Shown here in pieces: positions 46,377-58,015 of a stretch of 64,000 nt of DNA (position 1 is its first letter; every line of letters begins with the position of its first letter). The notes under the pieces were generated by a model that did no database searches, was not told the origin of the DNA, and saw only the letters and a program-made list of their open reading frames with translations. Both the position numbers and the translations under genes were made by a program. The stretch comes from Glutinoglossum americanum (taxonomy: Eukaryota; Ascomycota; Geoglossomycetes; Geoglossales; Geoglossaceae): positions 1 to 64,000 of the forward strand of contig JAGHQL010000022.1 of the NCBI GenBank assembly GCA_020080175.1, in the 5' to 3' direction.

Positions 46377-47306
46377 TTACAATTCCTTCAAATCTACCCA
46401 AACCCAATAATCCATCCACCCTTCTCTCCCCCCTAATCCCTTCTCGCACAAACCCCTACTCCCCTTATTCTCCTCCTCAACATCCGCATGCGCCAACTCG
46501 TCCGCGCCAAACTCTCGAAACAACTTCACCACCATCGCCTTCGCCAACCCCAGACCCCGATATTCCTCCTCGACGTGTAGGGAAGTCAGGGAGGCGTCTA
46601 GGCCCAGAAATCCCCATGAAACAGGTTGTGGAGAAGAAGAGGCGGAAGACGAAGGGGGTGTAATTGCGATGCTGCGGAGGAGCTTTAAGGTTCGAGGCTT
46701 TCGAGGAATATGGGTTCGGGAGAGGACGAGCGCGTAGTCCGCCGGCTCCACGACTGTGAATTGGAAGCCCGTCGGTAACGGGGGTTGCGGGGGCAGGTCA
46801 GCGACGTTGAAGACATATTTCACGTGCCGGCCGGTTTGAGCGTGGACCAGCCCGCGGGACTTCAAGACTCTGAGGACCCGTTCGTGGACGGAGCCGACGA
46901 GCAGGATATCTGGATCGCTGCCCTCGCCCCTCTCATCGTCCCCCTCGCACCCCTCGACGCCCAACCTCTTGATCCCCCTCACCAACCCGACGATCTGCTC
47001 CTCCGCCTCCCACTGCTCCTCGCTAGAACCCCCGCGCGCCACCTCCAGCGACGAGAAAATCCACGCCTCCGTCTCGGCCGCCCGAGACCGGTCTACGTAT
47101 GCTGCTGCGCAGCATTTCGGCGGGGTTCCAGAGGCGGGTGGGAAGGAGGCTAGGACGCGGGAGTGACGGGTGCGGTGGGGGGATTGGAGGCGTCGGAGTA
47201 AAGGGAGGGAGTTTGGGAGGAGGGCTTGGAGATGTGGGAGGAGAGTGATGCCGGTGGTGTCGTGGATGTATATTCTCGGGGTTTTGGAATTCGTGGCAAG
47301 GGACAT
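46377..47306 (-). CDS. GNAT-family acetyltransferase (FR47-like)
   Basis: Single-exon frame of 309 residues. The C-terminal third has a GNAT core: beta strand WGFLGLDASLTSLHV, then the acetyl-CoA pyrophosphate loop EEEYRGLGLAKAMVVKLFRE. The N-terminal two-thirds resemble fungal glycine-N-acyltransferase/FR47-like proteins, with a Ser-rich loop before the core. The final codons (EL then stop) overlap a GTAAGT sequence, so a short extra 3' exon is possible. Codon use is GC-rich compared with neighbours. Substrate unknown. Confidence 0.75.
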   Translation of the reverse strand: MSLATNSKTPRIYIHDTTGITLLPHLQALLPNSLPLLRRLQSPHRTRHSRVLASFPPASGTPPKCCAAAYVDRSRAAETEAWIFSSLEVARGGSSEEQWEAEEQIVGLVRGIKRLGVEGCEGDDERGEGSDPDILLVGSVHERVLRVLKSRGLVHAQTGRHVKYVFNVADLPPQPPLPTGFQFTVVEPADYALVLSRTHIPRKPRTLKLLRSIAITPPSSSASSSPQPVSWGFLGLDASLTSLHVEEEYRGLGLAKAMVVKLFREFGADELAHADVEEENKGSRGLCEKGLGGREGWMDYWVWVDLKEL

Positions 47307-48035
47307 TCTGGAGGATAAGTGTTTTTATTGTTTTTTCGGGGATATTTGCTCGAACGGGCTCTTTCACCCCATCTGCCGGGGAGCCCCTCACCATCCCGAT
47401 TGTGAAACCTACTTTATGCCCCCCGCAAGTATAGTTCTCTCCCATCTCCTCTTTACATTCCTCCGGGGCATGCCCTGTGGCTATAGGGCTCCCTCCCAGG
47501 CATTGGGTTAGATTGGGCTGGGATGAGCAAGCCCGGAAGGAGGTTGCAAGAGAGAAAACGGTTCGTAAGGAATAAATAGTCAGAGGAACGGTTCACGCGG
47601 GAGTAAATAATAGACACTTACTATTGTGGCAAGGAAGTAGAAGAAGTAGAAGAAGAAGCGCTTAAACCGGAAAAATAGGTATCCAGAAAATTTTACTGCC
47701 CGCATTCTACAGGGCATACACCCTCCCTCTATCGCGGTAACACTGGTGATATTATATCGAGGCTATACAAGGGCCAAACTTGAGGCCGCGTGTGAAGCCG
47801 GTACCAGCCATATTCGACCATAAAGAGGCACGAGAAAGCCGATAGAAATATCATAAACCTCCATCGACGTGGAGCTGCAGGCCAAGTCCATCTTTGCGTA
47901 GCGGCCCCGTAATGTATTTTTCCTTTTGTCTTGGGATTCCACCGGAACCTCCGATAGCCGAAATGCCTTCCTGCAGGAACGACCCCCACCATATATGCCC
48001 GGTCACAACAGACAAAAAGTCCAAGATTGGTGAAG
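47307..48035. promoter_or_regulatory. divergent intergenic region, acetyltransferase / HEM12
   Basis: 729 bases between two start codons. A minus-strand ORF (47729-48139) overlaps HEM12 exon 1 and is a chance frame. AGAAGTAGA repeats occur near 47635-47660. No gene is supported. Confidence 0.4.
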
Positions 48036-49359
48036 ATGGCGGTACATAATTTTGGGCCTCTCAAGAACGACTTGCTGCTCAGAGCGGCCATGGGTAAGTA
48101 CTCCTCAGAATCAAGGGTTTTGACGTTTCCTAAATACAATGCAGGAGAGAATGTCGAACGGCCTCCCGTTTGGGTGATGCGTCAAGGTAGTCACAGCCCA
48201 ATTGACGCTTCATAATCAGCGCTGATGAGAGGGAAAGCTGGCCGTTATCTCCCTGAATATCACAAGATCAAAGGAGGCCACGACTTCTTCGCCTGCTGTC
48301 GATCACCCGAGATCGCGTCTGCATTGACTTTGCTCCCAATTGACAGATATGACGGCCTTCTTGACGCTGCAATTATATTCTCGGACATCCTTGTGATCCC
48401 GCAAGCCATGGGAATGGTTGTGGAAATGGTAGATGGTAAAGGACCACATTTTCCAAGGAAGCTTGAAACTCCTTTCGCAACAAGGGATGACCGTCAGTAT
48501 GATGGGATCATGGAGAGGGATGTGGATGTGAAGAAGGAGCTTGGCTATGTCTTCGACGCCATCACTCTTACAAGACAAAAATTGAATGGGCGGGTACCGC
48601 TTATTGGTTTCTGTGGAGCGCCGTGGACGTTGCTGAGTTATATGGTTGAAGGAGGCGGGACTAAGTCGTTCATTGCAGCAAAGACGTGGATCTATAAATA
48701 TCCAGAGGAGAGCAAGAGGTTATTACAGAAGATTGCGGAATTATGCGTAGAGTTTTTAGCACAGCAAGTTGTTGCTGGAGCCCAAGTATGCTATGCCCCA
48801 AGCTTTGCAAGCCCCGTCGTCAGGCACTTAACGTTACGCAGATGATTCAAGTCTTTGACTCGTGGGCTGGGGAGTTGTCGCCAGCGTCTTTCAAGATTTT
48901 CGCTCTTCCCTATCTCAGACATATTGCTTCTGCACTGCCAAGGCGTTTGGTCGAACTCGAACAGGCTCGCGTGCCAATGACCGTGTTTGCAAAAGGCGCA
49001 TGGTATGCCTTGGATGAGCTTTGCGAAGCAGGATTCGATGTCGTGAGTCTGGATTGGCTCCAGGATCCAGCTGAGGCAATGAAGATCGCAGAAGGAAGAG
49101 TCATTTTACAAGGTAATGCCGACCCCGGGATCCTATATGGCACCAAAGAAGCCATTTCAGCTGCTGTGGAGGAGATGGTGATGGGATTTGGAGGTGGTAA
49201 AATGGGTTGGATCGCGAATCTAGGCCATGGTAAGGCATAAAGGCGCGTCATTGGGGTGGCCTATGGAAAGCTGATTACGGGATAGGAATCACTCCCCTCG
49301 TTCAGCCAGATGATCTCCGATTCTTCCTGGAAGAGATCCACCGAATTGGCGGCCGGTGA
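48036..49359 (+). CDS. HEM12: uroporphyrinogen decarboxylase
   Basis: Fifth step of haem synthesis: decarboxylates the four acetate side chains of uroporphyrinogen III; cytosolic. Exons 48036-48093, 48145-48186, 48238-48785, 48842-49229 and 49286-49359 give 369 residues. The signature [20 protein letters not shown] is completed across two introns. Other blocks are [61 protein letters not shown] and the ending [14 protein letters not shown]. The third exon uses an acceptor reading GGGAAAG, chosen because it restores RQAGRY. An alternative AG nine bases upstream would break the motif. Confidence 0.96.
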
Positions 49360-50137
49360 CTGGCATTCTACTCGACTGCGCTGAGCGTCAAAGCATATCT
49401 ATAGACCATATCATGCCACTAGCATGATAGGCATATATGATAGGCATGCAACGTTCAATCTTAGAGTTATATCTAGAGGTGGAGAGGTTGATTCTCCCAG
49501 CAGCTTTCTCGGGTCTAGAAATGCCGGCAGTCGTGCTCTACTATGAGCTGCGTGGTGACTTAACAGCCGTAAACAAATACGCTATCGTTCTCTTGGCCGA
49601 GTGGATAGCTGTTCTACCAAGTTTTGACATTAAATTCCTGCCGGCCTGAACACCAGGTTGTGCCTTTTTGGGAGCAAGGGGCAGAGCCGTCCAAGCCAAT
49701 TGCGTGATAGTTGTGGCCATATCATTGCAGTCACCTCGGTGGCCGGAGCCTACAGGCGGAAGATTAAATCATCACGCTTCTTTGCCGTTGCTTAGTCCAT
49801 AAGCCTGTTCGTGTTCGTGTTTGAACAGTCAGCCAGTCTCAAAGCCAGCCACTAGCTTGCTCAGGCCGATGCCGGGTACACCCTCCAGCCCTCCGGCTCC
49901 CGGCTACATGTACATAGATAATGTTAGATGATATTGATGGGGTATGCGTCGCCAATAATCCTCCAGTTAAACACCCTTATCGTATTAATCAGGATTCTCT
50001 AGATAAGGTTGACCCGACTACGTCACGCGGAAGTTTGTCTGATTGGGTAACATGATACCATGCTTAGAGGATCGGGTTGCGGGATTGGAATCCTCTCCTC
50101 TTCAACATCTTCCTTGAATTTATCGATAGAAGAAAAT
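49360..50137. other. gene-free region between HEM12 and FCY1
   Basis: 778 bases. The left part is the HEM12 3' UTR. A 70-residue frame at 49437-49649 has no recognisable homology. Near 49595 is a tRNA A-box-like word without a matching B box or clover-leaf. Nothing convincing was found. Confidence 0.4.
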
Positions 50138-50855
50138 ATGGACGACGAGGAGGGTCTTGCAATTGCCCTCGAGGAAGCCAAGATTGGCCTTGCGGCGGGC
50201 GGTATACCTGTACGCTCTCCGCTGTCATACGCCAGGAATTTGACCCATGGCTGATACGGCAAAAAAGATTGGTGCTGCGTTAATCACGAGGGATGGTAAA
50301 GTCATTGGGAAAGGCCACAACCAGCGCGTGCAGAAAGGTAGCGCTACCTTACACGTATGTTCGTCCGTTTGCGAATCCAATCGTTTTTTTGGTTCACAAG
50401 TAGGCTTGTCCCACTACTGTTGTGACGACTCGCTTTCGAAAGGACACAATATACCTGTCTCTGATGGCTGCTCATGCACATATCTCAGGGAGAGATAGCG
50501 GCGCTAGAGAACGCAGGCCGCCAGCCTGCTCATGTGTATAAGGATGCTACAATGTATACGACATTGTCGCCTTGCGACATGTGCACTGGTGCTTGTCTTC
50601 TCTTCGGCATTAAACGAGTAGTGATGGGCGAGAACGGCACGTTCATTGGGGGAGAAGATTTGCTTAGGCAACGAGGTGTCGAGGTGGTGAACTTGCGCAA
50701 TAGCGAATGCGAGGCGCTGATGCGTGCCTTCATTAAAGAGCATCCAGAGATATGGTAAGGCTAGTGATTTTCTAGTGACTCTCTGTTGGATTGCCCATGC
50801 ACCATGGGATTTGCTGAGGCTGCGCAGGTACGAGGATATCGGCGAGGAAAGCTAG
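50138..50855 (+). CDS. FCY1: cytosine deaminase
   Basis: Zinc enzyme of pyrimidine salvage; converts cytosine to uracil, and is the enzyme that activates 5-fluorocytosine in fungi. Exons 50138-50209, 50268-50354, 50489-50754 and 50828-50855 give 150 residues. Zinc ligands and catalytic glutamate are H53, E55 and C82/C85 in KGSATLHGEI and LSPCDMCTGA. The ending IWYEDIGEES matches the yeast active-site lid region. The second intron falls exactly between H53 and G54. All catalytic residues are present, so the enzyme should be active. Confidence 0.95.
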
Positions 50856-51488
50856 ATGTGGGTCTATGTAGTTTAGGCTGCCTTGTGAAGAAAATCCGGG
50901 ATATTTAGGTCTATATTTGAGGCCAAGGCGTTCTTTTCATCGGGGGAAGTTGGAACCAACTAGAATTTCCATTGCCTTCCACACAATTCTATTTGTGGCG
51001 CGCGGCTTGGCGCGAAAGGCACCTCCTCGATTACAAGGCTCCGGCTGGCTGAGCTAAAGTACCGACTTTTCTTTCTCGCTCACACTTACTCTCGTAACCC
51101 AGCCATTTTCCACATCTACAACACAGAAACAATTTCTTTTGAGATTCCTGTTGCACAATCATATCAGACTCGCATAGTGGTGGCTTGAGCTTCTGCTGTT
51201 GTCTCCTGGCTTTCTTCACTCACGTCGGGTAAGTTTGGTGCTCGTTTTGGCGAGTGAACTTTTTGCCTCACAAGCTCGAACACGCTTGTCCTTCTAGCCT
51301 TTTCACACCCGTCGCCTCCCAAGAGATTGTGTGAACGGGAGTAGATACTAACCCGTTCCTGCTCCTCCAGAATTAGAGATTCTGTTGCGATAACTTCGAG
51401 AAAGCCGCTTTTACAAGGCTTCTGCATATCCGGCGTGCACCTACCCGTCTAAAAACCTTATCGGCCTCTTGATCTCGAAGGCGGCATT
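50856..51488. promoter_or_regulatory. intergenic region upstream of the DnaJ gene
   Basis: 633 bases without a supported gene. Pyrimidine-rich leader sequence precedes the ATG. I searched by eye for heat-shock elements (nGAAn arrays) and found none that is convincing. Confidence 0.4.
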
Positions 51489-52911
51489 ATGGTAGTTGAC
51501 ACTAAGTTTTACGATATTTTGGGGGTACGTGAACAATTTGGTTTACCGTATTTGTCTTGACCGAGTTAGGGTTGAGGCTCATTTTTGTTCCAGGTCAGCC
51601 CCGGATGTTCAGACGCCGAGCTGAAGTCGGCGTACAAGAAAGGCGCCCTCAAACATCACCCAGGTATGGCGGATTTCAGGAGTGCTAGTTGGATGACAGG
51701 ATTGACTTTTATCGGATAGACAAGAATGCACACAATCCCGAGGCAGCTGAAAAGTTCAAGGATTTATCCCATGCATACGAGGTCTTGTCCGATGCCGATA
51801 AGCGCCAGCTCTATGATCAATATGGCGAGGAAGGACTAGAGCAAGGCGGTGGTGGTGGCGGTGGCATGTCTGCTGAAGATCTATTCGCCCAGTTTTTTGG
51901 TGACCCGTTCGGATTTGCAGGCAACGGCGGTGCCATGCATGCCCAGGGGAAGCGGCAAGCACGAACGATTCACCACGTTCACAAGGTCTCACTTGAAGAT
52001 ATTTATCGTGGAAAGATCTCTAAGCTCGCCCTCCAGAAGTCTGTCATCTGCCCTAAGTGTGATGGTCGCGGTTCAAAGGAAGGTGCCGCAATTGATTGTC
52101 CTGGCTGCCAGGGCCGGGGCATGAAATTCATTATGCGTCAGCTCGCCCCGGGAATGGTCACTCGGCAAATGGCTGTTTGTCCCGATTGCCAGGGAGAGCG
52201 CAAGCTCATCCGAGAGAAGGACCGGTGCAAGCAGTGCTTGGGCAAAAAGACCATCATTGAGCGGAAGGTCCTACATGTCCATATCGACCGGGGTATTCCA
52301 AATGGCCATCGCATCGACTTTAGGGGAGAAGGGGATCAAATGCCAGGGCTGCTTCCCGGTGACGTTCAGTTCGAGATAGAGCAAAAACCGCATCCCCGTT
52401 TCCAGCGGAAGGATGATGATCTCTTCTATCAGGCGGAAATTGACCTTTTGACAGCGCTTGCTGGGGGTGCACTTAGCATTGAACACCTGGACGACCGATG
52501 GCTAACTGTTCAGATCCTCCCTGGAGAAGTTATTAGTCCCGGTTAGTATTTCGTCCCTATGCAATTTTTTACCAGTTCATTATCTGACGAAGACCCATAG
52601 GCGATGTGAAGGTCATACGGGGACAAGGCATGCCATCCTACCGTCACCATAATTTCGGCAACATGTACGTCAAGTTTGATGTGAAGTTCCCTCCACCCAA
52701 TTTCAATGACCCGGCCGTTATTGCAATGCTAGAGGGAATTCTTCCCCCTCGCCGAGAACTTCCCGCTGTTGAAGAAGCTATGTCCGAGGATGTAGACCTT
52801 GAGGATGTGGATGCGAGCCAGCAAGCGAGGGCCCATGGTGGCGCAACGATGGAGGATGAGGACGAGTATGGTCACGCGTCTGGCGAAAGAGTTCAGTGTG
52901 CCACTCAGTGA
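51489..52911 (+). CDS. YDJ1: type I Hsp40 co-chaperone, Ydj1/Mas5-like
   Basis: Stimulates Hsp70 ATPase and delivers unfolded clients; cytosol and ER/mitochondrial surface. Exons 51489-51524, 51594-51663, 51720-52541 and 52601-52911 give 412 residues. The J domain has HPD at 34-36. A Gly-rich linker is at about 78-84. Four cysteine pairs from about residue 146 form two zinc centres ([32 protein letters not shown]). Client-binding beta domains follow. The protein ends in CATQ, a CaaX farnesylation box like Ydj1 CASQ, so membrane association by lipid is likely. The third cysteine motif departs from the CxxCxGxG consensus. Confidence 0.96.
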
Positions 52912-53416
52912 AACGTATTGGGCTCTCTTAGCAACCAGAGCTTTGATGATCAACGACAAAAACGGTGGGAGGAGCTGCGGAGAAAGGGAACCGAATTCTA
53001 TCGCCCTGTTCAGTGCTTTGTTCCTACTTGCATGGGCATTGTTGGCATGCAAGTTATCCACTACATCTTCTTCTGCATCAATAGGTGTGGTTTTCGAGAG
53101 GGTCTTTGGGCGTCGGTCGTCGATATGAGGCATGCTTTGCTTGTGCATGCCTGTTCCTTACACGTGCGGCTTCTCGCCTGCATTTAGACTTACCTTATTT
53201 TTGTTGCAGTTTGTTTATGGCTGCCCTATTTCCAGTGGTCTTTTTTCCCGACGTGCCAAGTGCGGCAATGGTTATAATCTGGCGCTTCCGATCCATAGAA
53301 ATCAGAAGGAAAGTAAAAAGGTAGAAAATAGGCCGAATTCGATCATGTGATCAACAACGCGCCCCCACAAGACTACACGTTCGCCCACGGTTAGCTACCG
53401 AACATAATGAAGAACC
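52912..53416. other. intergenic region between DnaJ and MSH1 genes
   Basis: 505 bases containing the DnaJ 3' UTR and the MSH1 promoter. The overlapping plus-strand ORFs have no resemblance to known proteins. Confidence 0.45.
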
Positions 53417-56400
53417 ATGCGCCATATTGCGTTGGGCCGAGTTAGAGCAAAATATATACCTACATTACTGCCATTATTTGCTCCTGCTGCTTCACATTAT
53501 TTCCATATTGGTCGCTCGAACGTTCGAAGGAAGCCATGGGGGTTAGTTACGGTTTTAAAGAGCTGCCAGAGGGGTGCAAAAAGACGATCGAGGGCCAGAT
53601 TGGCAGACCTCCCACAGGGCAGTATCGCTCTTGAGCCACTACCACGAGATGAAGACAAGCCTGCATACCCGACCGTTGTACAACAAGCAAGGAGTAACAT
53701 GACCAAGTTCGAAAATTGTGTTCTACTGACACGCGTTGGCAGTTTTTATGAGGTCTACCTGCCCTGACTCGCATTTTTTGAGCCTACCTGCTGATATTAG
53801 CTTAGCTTTATTTTGAGCATGCAGAAGAATTTGGCCCATTGTTAAACCTCAAGGTGGCCCGGAAGAAGACCAATGCCGGGCCTGTGGCGATGGTGAGTAT
53901 ATTGTATATCCTCCCACCCCTCTGCTAGAAGTGCTACTAACCCACTTATTTAGGCTGGCTTCCCCTTTTATCAACTTGATCGATTTTTAAAGATCTTAGT
54001 TCAAGACCTCAATCGATACGTCGCCATCAGCGAGGAGTTTCCAAACGATGCGTCTGCTAAGGTCAAATCAGGGGGCTTGATGTTCGATCGAAAGGTTACA
54101 CGTATTATCACCCCTGGAACCTTGATCGATGAGAACTTCATGGATCCCTATGAGAACAATTTCTTGCTTGGGATCCATATGGAAACTAAAATCCTTGATG
54201 GTACTAAAGGCAATGGCGGGCAGACTTTCGGAGCAGACGAGGCTACTACAGTTCCCGTTGGACTTGCTTGGTTGGATCTCTCTACTGGCGACTTCTTCAC
54301 TCAGTCTACAACGTTGATGTCATTGCCTTCGGCCATTGCTAGAATAAGGCCGCGTGAGATAGTCCTTGATAAAAGTCTACAGGCCTTGTGTGACCATGAC
54401 ATTCTTCTAATGCTTCAAGAAGATAGATATTTAGTCACTTATCACCAAGCTTCACCCGAAATCTTACCAGTATCGGCGTGGAGCCCAATGCTGGAGGTTC
54501 CCGTGTCTGAAAAGCTACGAGCCGAGTTCACTACAGAAGAGGTTTCGGCGGGCAGTTCACTGTTAGGATACGTTAGAGTCCGACTTCTTGGAATGGAGAT
54601 GAAGCTACAGCCGCCCATAAGACGGCTTGCAGTGGAGAACATGGGGATTGACAAGAATAGTATGCGGGCTCTTGAGATCAAATCGACCCTTAGGGATGGT
54701 GTTAGTAAGGGTAGTCTTTTCCATGCCATTCGGAGAACTGTCACGAAAAGTGGTGCTAGGATGCTGGGTAATTGGTTAAGTAGGTCACCTATCGTTTCAA
54801 TGGGCCCCACCTTTCAATTTGATAAAAAATGGCTTTTGCGAAACACCTTGCGCTCAGTAAGACCTGCACTTATACTAACATAAAAAATGGGAAGCTTCGC
54901 CCTCAACTTCCCTCTCGACAATCAATAATCGCCTCAATCTTGTGTCACAGTTCTTAGATGACCAGGATTTGAGAGCAAATATGGTCCAGTTGCTTCGTCG
55001 ATGCTATGATTCTCAACGCCTTGTTCAAAAGTTCTCCTTAGGGAGGGGTGACCCTGAGGATCTAATTGCTCTTCTTCGGACTATCGAGGCCACCCAAGGC
55101 ATATCCACGATTCTTGGAGACATGTTGGGGCGTGGTGGTGCTACTCCAATAATCGACCGTCATTTAGAACGATCACTTCCTGGAGCACATTCTGCGACAG
55201 CGTGTATCGCAGAACTGCTTCGTCGACTTAGCATTGACGGCCCAACGGCACTCGCCAATCAAATATCGAAAGCCATTGATGAAGAAGGGCTCATGCAGAA
55301 GCAGCGTATAGAGGAGAGTAAGGCTGCTAGTGTCATGGAGGCAGCGCAGGGCATTGTGGACGCTGAGGCAATTGAGGAGGAAGGAATCGCAACTCTCAAA
55401 AATGGCACATTAAAGGGGGAATTGAAGTCGAACGGTGGTGGGGGTGAAGGGGGTGGAGGCACGGAATTCGAAGATGTATGGGTAATGCGAAAGAGGTATG
55501 AACCGTTAGATTCTACAACCAATCATATAGGTCAGACGTTAAACAAGTGTATAGAGCCAGTACAATTTTGCGAAATCTACATGCGGCTTTAGATGTCCTT
55601 GGCGCTGAAAGGTCTAGTCTCGCGGAAAAGCTTAGAGCACAGCTAGGTTCGGGGCATTCTTATGGCACACCTTGAAGATCCAGCTAAGCATGGGGGCAGG
55701 TGCAACCAGCTTGACTTTGCGATGGACTCCTGGCTTGGGGCATATCTGCCATATTAAAGGAAAAGACATCAGATCCTCTTTGGCATCTCTAGGTGACGCG
55801 AGGAGCGTCAGCTCAAGCAAGTCAACAAGATCATTTCATTTACCCGAATGGACACATTTGGGAAACAGGATCGACCAAACAAAACTTCAGATTAAGGCAG
55901 AAGAAGAGCGAATATTTCAGTCCCTGCGTCAACAGGTGTGCCTCTTATACTCTACCATCCGGAAATTTGCTCATTGTTAACTAGGTGATCTACAATCTCG
56001 CAAAATTACGACGCAACGCGGTGGTCTTGGACGAACTCGACGTTTTGTGTTCTTTTGCTACCCTAGCACAAGAACAGCATTTCGTAAGACCTATACTCGG
56101 CCTTAGGTAGGCCTAGCTCTTAGTTCCCGTGGATAATGCTATACTAAACTCACAGATCCTCCCACAAAATCGTTGGTGGAAGACACCCAATGGTCGAAGC
56201 GGGCCTTTACGAACAGGGACGCAGCTTCACCCCCAACGATTGCTTCATCGGCGAAGAAGAGCGCGTTTGGTTCATTACAGGGTAGGCTGTATGCAACAAT
56301 TGGTAGGCCCGCTATTGATCGCGATTCTAGGCCGAACATGGCTGGTAAAAGCACGTTCTTAAGGCAAAATGCTTTGATCACAATCTTAGCACAGGTTGGG

Positions 56401-57133
56401 TCATATGTGCCAGCCGAGTACGCTGAAATTGGTATTGTTGATCAGATATTTAGTCGGGTGAGTTGCACTCCTCAGCAACCCTTATGCTCTAGCTGGTAAT
56501 TAGTTTCAAAGGTGGGCTCAGCGGACGACCTATCTCACGACCGGTCAACCTTCATGGTAGAAATGTTAGAGGCTGCGGAGATCTTGAATCAGGCGACACC
56601 TCGATCATTTGTGAGTTTACCCAATCTTGCCCGCAAAAACCCATCTCTCACACCGGCTTAGGTCATTATGGACGAGATTGGCCGAGGCACAACTCCAGAG
56701 GATGGTATTGCCGTTGGATACGCTTGTTTAGACCATCTGTACCGTACTAACAAGAGCCGTTTGCTCTTTGCGACCCATTTTCATACATTGGCGGACATGG
56801 CAAAGCACTTCAAGCATATCGGCTTTTACTGCACAGATGTAGCCGAAGATGCCCATGGCTCATTTTCTTATGTGCATCGGCTACGCGCGGGCGTCAATAG
56901 GCAGTCACATGCTCTGAAGGTTGCTCGTCTCGCAGGTAAGATCCTGTTTTATTTATACATCCCTGTACACGGATCCACGACTGAGTAGAGATTCAACATT
57001 CTCAGGACTCCCTGAGAGTGCGATTAGGGTTGCGAGAGACGTACTGGATACTTTGCGGCCGCAAATTACGAGCTATCAGTCGCCAGCTGAGGCGGGCGGG
57101 TTTGGACAACCACCAGTGTCAATTCCTAGCTAG
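53417..57133 (+). CDS. MSH1: mitochondrial mismatch-repair protein Msh1 (MutS family)
   Basis: Recognises mismatches in mitochondrial DNA. Twelve exons join in phase to 1025 residues: 53417-53752, 53806-53892, 53954-54779, 54895-55495, 55531-55646, 55700-55935, 55985-56106, 56156-56281, 56331-56457, 56512-56610, 56662-56935, 57006-57133. The N-terminus is Arg-rich and acid-poor, a likely presequence. The mismatch-contacting motif is RVGSFYE, keeping the Phe-x-Glu. Walker A is [14 protein letters not shown] (lysine near 823) and Walker [11 protein letters not shown] (near 893-902). HFHTLADM and a helix-turn-helix end follow. A Gly-rich insert lies in the lever/clamp region around residues 580-610. 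Several introns would look like frameshifts if missed. Confidence 0.95.
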
Positions 57134-57239
57134 TATATAAACATAAGAGGCGATTTCTCGACTACCATAAAATGTTCACCAGAATACCGTGAACTTCCGC
57201 CGCAGCCTGCTCCAGGGACATATTGAGTAGGGTTACCAT

Positions 57240-58015
57240 CCTAGGATGAATGCGTATAGAGTTCGCTTCAATCGGTATGCTCCCAAGGTCCTTTGTTGTA
57301 TCATGGCGGATATATTGAGGAAGGATCCAAGAGATGTGGTGCGGGAGGGACCACCATAACCACAGGCATCTCTCTGAAGACTACCAATGTATCGTAGAGT
57401 ATATTTTTCAGAGAAGCTTCTGGGTTACGGGCACCCCCAAGGTCCTCTATTGTATCATGACGGATATGTTCAGGAGGGGTCCAAGAGCTATGGTGTGGGA
57501 GGGACTCCCACAACTGCAGACATCCCCCTGAGGACTACCGATATTGAGCATATTTTCGAGAGGGGCTTCCATGGTTGCGGGTATGCTCCTAGGACTGGCT
57601 ATTCACGCTAGATGACGAGCCGCGATTCAGCAAAAGGACCGGACCACCCTGAAGCAGATCGGGACGGTTATTCGATTCCGACATTCGCGGCGTTCTCCAT
57701 AAACTGCGTAATCGTTGCTTTATCCCATTCCCTGTGCGATGAAGTCGCTATTCTGAAGTTGCACCGTAGTCACCACCACCATTTGCCACGATTGATCCCA
57801 TGTGTGGATTATATAACCTGAACATCCAGCCACGGTCATGACGCGGTGTATAGAGTTCGACAGACATCAAGGGCTTTTCCCAATTCGTTAGAGCCCGCAG
57901 TCCCACAGTCGGCCGAGAATTGCTCAGCAGGGATACCCGCAACCGCGGAAGCTCCTCTCAAAAGCATGCATGCTCTATGATTACTAGCTCTTGGATCCCT
58001 CCTGAACATGTCCAA
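57240..58015. repeat. tandem and inverted repeat cluster, about 153-bp unit
   Basis: Direct units start near 57280, 57434 and 57586 (period about 153 bases); within each is a weaker half-unit offset by about 92 bases. Shared words include TCCTCTATTGTATCATG with C/T variants and CGGATATGTTCAGGAGGGGT. From about 57870 to 58010 a shortened copy lies in inverted orientation (its complement has ACATGTTCAGGAGGGATCC, CAAGAGCT and GAGCTTCCGCGGTTGCGGG). The word GTATAGAGTTCG occurs twice in direct orientation, near 57254 and 57849. No transposase or reverse transcriptase is seen. It may be a non-autonomous element or a decayed minisatellite. Confidence 0.7.

Noticed and set aside
47729-48139. 136-residue minus-strand frame
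   Set aside because: Overlaps HEM12 exon 1 and its promoter; no homology.
49590-49680. tRNA-like A-box word (TGGCCGAGTGG)
   Set aside because: No matching B box at the right distance and no clover-leaf folding by eye.
57240-58015. CRISPR array
   Set aside because: The units are long, diverged, lack spacers, and the genome is a fungus.
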